In this document: piece after piece, positions 60,871 through 64,000 of the stretch
Position numbering within the stretch: position 1 is the first letter of the stretch
Layout: each line of letters opens with the position of its first letter
NCBI GenBank assembly: GCA_933228895.1
Contig: OW121855.1
Location: forward strand, 44,282,698-44,346,697
Source: Platycnemis pennipes
Taxonomy: Eukaryota > Arthropoda > Insecta > Odonata > Platycnemididae
DNA: 64,000 nucleotides
Reading direction: 5' to 3'
Notes under the pieces: generated by a model
Databases searched by the model: none
Told to the model about the DNA's origin: nothing
Seen by the model: only the letters and a program-made list of their open reading frames with translations
Program-made: the position numbers and the translations under genes

Positions 60871-62037
60871 ATAAACTATCACCATTATGTCCATCATGCT
60901 TACATCGATTCCAAAACTGAAATGGTAGTCGAACAAATGTGTCCTTGATGGCGAGGTAAAAATACGAATAATGACTAAAAGAAAGTAAGACTGTAAGAAC
61001 GCAAGTGGAGGAGACGTGGGAAGGAGGATTCCGAAAAGGGTGATCAACGTCTGGAGAGCCCAAGAGGAAAGCTAAAGCCGCGTGGGAAAAAAGGAGGACT
61101 CAAATCCCACACCGATAAAAATATTAATCCGATCTTTCACTGCGGGGACGGCGGCATTGCTATTGGACTGGGCCGCACGAGAGATATTACGCACGGGCGA
61201 CTGGCGGTACGACTATATTATAACTCCAGATATTTTTCGGGCGAGAGAACGGGATCGAAAAAAGAATGCTACGGTAGAAATTAAGAGAATTCACCACGAC
61301 CTCCATCGCCACTGTAACAGCGCTTGTAAATCAAAAGGGGCGATTCTCACGGGCCATTCACTTTTTCTTCGATCAAGGTCCTAACGGTAAGATATCAAAC
61401 CTGCTACATTCTTTTTTAAATTTTCCACTTAAATGTGAATTATATCTGGTATACCCGAAATTATTATTTTTTTCTCTTTTTTAATCTTGAGTCATAAAGT
61501 CACAAATACGTTGCTACTGAGCCGGACGATTTGCATGATTTAGAAAATAAGTTTTTGGCCGGAAATGCGCAGTATAAAATAAATTGAAATTAAAAGCTTT
61601 CAAAGATGCCTTGCTTTATATCTAAAATTAAATGCAACCTTCAGCCATAAGAAAGTGTATACTGCGGATGGAAACAGCAGGAAGATACCGGATATTTAAT
61701 GAACTTAAAACCTTGATGTCTACCTCATAAAAACTGAAAAATCAGATGAAGACAAGTCGAATCCAGACTTAAATTTCCATTAGTGGTGTTTAAGAAGAAG
61801 ACAATTATGAACCCTTCTTCAAACATACCGAGATTATATCTGCTTAAAAGCTGAACATCTAGCTAAAAATAAATACCGGTGGGTAGTAGGGAGTGAACGA
61901 AATATTTCATTATGTCCTTGCGAGAATTAAAATAACCCAGAGGTGTGTGGATTGCGGTAGGTCTGATAAAAAGACATCCTGAGAAGTAACTCGGACTTGG
62001 CTTGCTACGTCCCCGACAAACATTCAATCAGTGGTAG
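60871..62037. other. Unannotated sequence
   Basis: The 100-codon plus-strand frame at 61082-61384 has no recognised motif. The remainder is AT-rich. Confidence 0.45.
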
Positions 62038-62039
62038 GA

Positions 62040-62090
62040 GATTCCCTGATGATGGCAATTTGAATTTCCATCGAAACCCGTCAATCAATC
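62040..62090 (+). ncRNA. Degenerate hammerhead-like motif, third locus
   Basis: CTGATGA at 62046-62052, a possible stem II using GATGG and CCATC around a 12-nt loop, GAAA at 62073-62076, then CCCGTC. The stem I bases do not pair (C against A at the first position) and stem III is reduced to two pairs. The flank GTGGAAWTACAAAG is absent. It could be a diverged relative or coincidence. The following CGTCAATCAATC (62079-62090) is exactly inverted at 62185-62196. Confidence 0.3.
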
Positions 62091-62196
62091 CGTAAGATCT
62101 TGGACGCAAAACCTATCATCTTAGAATTTGCTTTTACGAGCGGAGTTGAGGAGCGAGCAAACAATAAATCATGATGGGGATGTTGATTGATTGACG
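62079..62196. repeat. 12-bp perfect inverted repeat pair
   Basis: CGTCAATCAATC at 62079-62090 and GATTGATTGACG at 62185-62196, about 95 bp apart. A CATCGA-type word lies on the outer side of both copies, suggesting a diverged foldback. Confidence 0.55.
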
Positions 62197-62200
62197 GAAC

Positions 62201-63051
62201 GAAGAATCGATGACAGATCCTATATTCCCCCCACTATTGGGGGCGCAACTGCTTTCACGCAGCAGGGAGTGCGGGTGGTATAAAAACCCTGAAATTGCAA
62301 CCGGTACTTTCCCATGACCCGCAGGCATTTTCCAATAGATAATCCATCTTTAACGGCACGCCTTCGCAAAGAAGGCGGTGGCCAGGCATACGGATGCGCT
62401 GCCTGGATAAGCTATTACGTTTCCCTTCAAGTGAATTATAATTCCACCCGGAATTTCAACGGCATTCAATGCTTCGGTCTGAGAGATCTCCAAGCGCTTT
62501 CTATTTTGGAACGCCCTCTATAAACTTGATGCGTAAACGGAAGCAGTTGGTGCGTTTCGCGGAATACCTAGAGCCACCCACGATCCCTTGGTGATATCCA
62601 ACCGATGACTCGCCCGACGAAGCTACCATCAGGTAGCAGTCATCTCCGCGGAAATGCACGGAAGGAAAAGACAGGGACCAGATAGAGTCAAAACCTCGGC
62701 CCTTCCCCAAACTTTTCCTGACCATTACAACTTCAAAACTTCTCACATCATGATGCCTTCGTAAAATTAATTTGCGTTAAAATGTAAATAAAATTGTTCA
62801 CATTAGATTAATATTGATCAATGAACCAGAGATGAAATTAAGATGGTGAATGTTTAAATGCAAGCATGTCTAAATGAAATAATACATATTCGTAGTACTT
62901 TCATAGCATACACATGCATATCCGTAGTACATACTTACCAAGTGTTTCTTTGCATCTTGGTTGAAAAGAAGAACTTTTAATGTGAGATCTGCATGATATC
63001 CAAAGAAATCTCTCCTTAGATAGGTAGTACAAATAAACTTTAGTGCATATA
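62201..63051. other. Unannotated sequence
   Basis: Nothing recognised. The segment at 62320-62700 is somewhat GC-richer, without a supported gene. Confidence 0.45.
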
Positions 63052-63120
63052 CGTAGTGCATGTTTAGTGGCAACTCACTACTACCGCACACCAACAAGGA
63101 GGCTTGCAGGGTGGTCAGTA
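63052..63120 (+). repeat. Small dispersed hairpin repeat, copy 3
   Basis: GTAGTGCATGTTTAGTGGCA, CACTACTACCGCACACC and GGCTTGCAGGGTGG align with the copies at 2612 and 6874. It is the most diverged in the centre (ACCAACAAGGAGG). Confidence 0.6.
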
Positions 63121-63137
63121 AATAGAGATATAGAAAA

Positions 63138-63184
63138 GGGGAAACAGTGGACTGGACGGGACGGGGAAACAGTGGACGGGACGG
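63138..63184. repeat. Local duplication
   Basis: GGGGAAACAGTGGA followed by GGACGGGACGG occurs at 63138-63164 and again at 63163-63184, one copy being 5 bp longer. Confidence 0.8.
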
Positions 63185-63849
63185 CTAAGATGACAGTTGT
63201 CAAGGACGGAAAGTGAATTCAAATATTAATTTTCATGAACAGAAGAAGCGTTAAAATAATGAAAATAGTAACTAGTAGTGCTGATGGTTAATGCGTATTA
63301 TGATGCAGTTTCATCTCATATTTGATTTCATGCACAATCTTGATCGTGATTTCAGGTATGCTCCACACTTAATATTTTCAGACTGAGGGGAAAGATGAAA
63401 GGCTGGGAATAAAGGGTAAGGAGGGAGGGTGAAGAGAAAGGCATTAGCCTGCTCATAAAGAAGTGCGCCAAGGTGACTACGGTTCAACGTCTCATCTGAC
63501 GCAGTCAGTAAATTATTCCGAGACACTCGAATACTACCATTGGTGAGCGAGATTCGAGGACGAAGCCCGGTCAGTAAAAAGTAGTTAAATGCAGCGAAGA
63601 ACACAGAGAGTTCCCTAAAAGACCACCGCTACTACCAAGAGATCATTTATGACTTATTTTTCTGTGCTACTATACAGTGATTAATCAAGTCAGAGCTGAA
63701 ATTTGAAATGCTAGAATGAAGTCATTTTAGTACTCACTATAGTCCGCTGTCCTTTCACGTCTCTTGCATAAAATTCTGACAGCGATCCTGAAAGAAAAGA
63801 GAGCAAAAATTACTATCTGCTTAATTAGGTTTATTAACAGAGAGCGAGT
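63185..63849. other. Unannotated sequence
   Basis: The minus-strand 97-codon frame at 63311-63604 has no recognised motif. Nothing else seen. Confidence 0.45.
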
Positions 63850-64000
63850 TATTCCAGTGAATTGGGCTTCTAACCAGGAGCTCCGAGTTCAATTATGGGT
63901 AAAGACTCTGAGCAACTCCAAATAAATTCAAGGTGAGTGATTTTCTGAGTAGGTACCGGATCTTTCTGGGGGAATCACTGGTAATTGCCAATAAACTGGC
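63850..64000 (+). mobile_element. SINE head, cut by the window end
   Basis: GAATTGGGCTTCTAACCAGG resembles an A box and anticodon arm, and GAGTTCAATTATGGG a degenerate B box, followed by ACTCTGAGC. It is similar in layout to the other SINE heads here. The body cannot be judged because the window ends. Confidence 0.45.

Overview
The window reads as non-coding DNA from a eukaryotic nuclear genome, most likely an arthropod. The base composition is AT-rich and broken by short GC-rich islands. There is no prokaryotic gene density. I found relics of non-LTR retrotransposons, tRNA-derived SINEs, foldback elements and MITE-like inverted repeats. The arthropod assignment rests on the look of these repeat families, not on a host gene, and is an inference. 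I could not support any intact host protein gene, rRNA gene, functional tRNA gene or CRISPR array. The longest stop-free stretch (minus strand, 46463-47122, 219 codons) has no domain I recognise.

Layout. At 0-7 kb lie a foldback hairpin (905-1022), two copies of a small hairpin repeat (2612-2691, 6874-6950; the third is at 63052-63120), a GC island (3.3-4.1 kb), a tRNA-like SINE head and a short 5S-rRNA-like match. At 8.3-11.3 kb lie a SINE split by a LINE (8495-9424), a MITE-like element (10490-10786) and a second type of LINE relic. Between 11 and 24 kb the sequence is AT-rich with GC islands at 14.6, 16.6-17.3 and 19.1-19.5 kb. At 24011-24520 are three head-to-tail copies of a 170-bp unit. 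A LINE relic lies at 29.3-29.9 kb, a MITE-like element at 31.7-32.2 kb, a GC island with a 20-G run at 33.2-33.9 kb and a SINE at 34.1-34.4 kb.

At 38.7-40.1 kb there is a cluster: a foldback with a hammerhead-ribozyme-like core, a SINE, a block with inverted GGAACG motifs, and a SINE head flanked by 10-bp direct repeats. GC islands follow at 41.3-42.1 and 47.0-47.6 kb. At 48.9 kb is a perfect 32-bp palindrome. At 51.2 kb is a second hammerhead-like core, beside 37-bp perfect inverted repeats spanning 51426-52784. The remainder holds SINE and LINE relics (54.5-55.2 kb), a decayed R2-type LINE C-terminus (60.0-60.5 kb) joined to a SINE (60.5-60.9 kb), a third, degenerate hammerhead-like motif (62.05 kb) and a SINE head running off the end.

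The most interesting signal is a family of hairpins sharing CTGATGA, GAAACC and GGTCGT blocks and a common GTGGAAWTACAAAG-like flank. These are the blocks of a minimal hammerhead ribozyme. Stem III is self-complementary at each of the three clear family loci (ACCATGGT, ACCGGT, ACCTAGGT), which would favour action as a dimer, as reported for Penelope-like retroelements. In the 38.7-kb foldback one arm keeps both catalytic guanines and the other has lost both.
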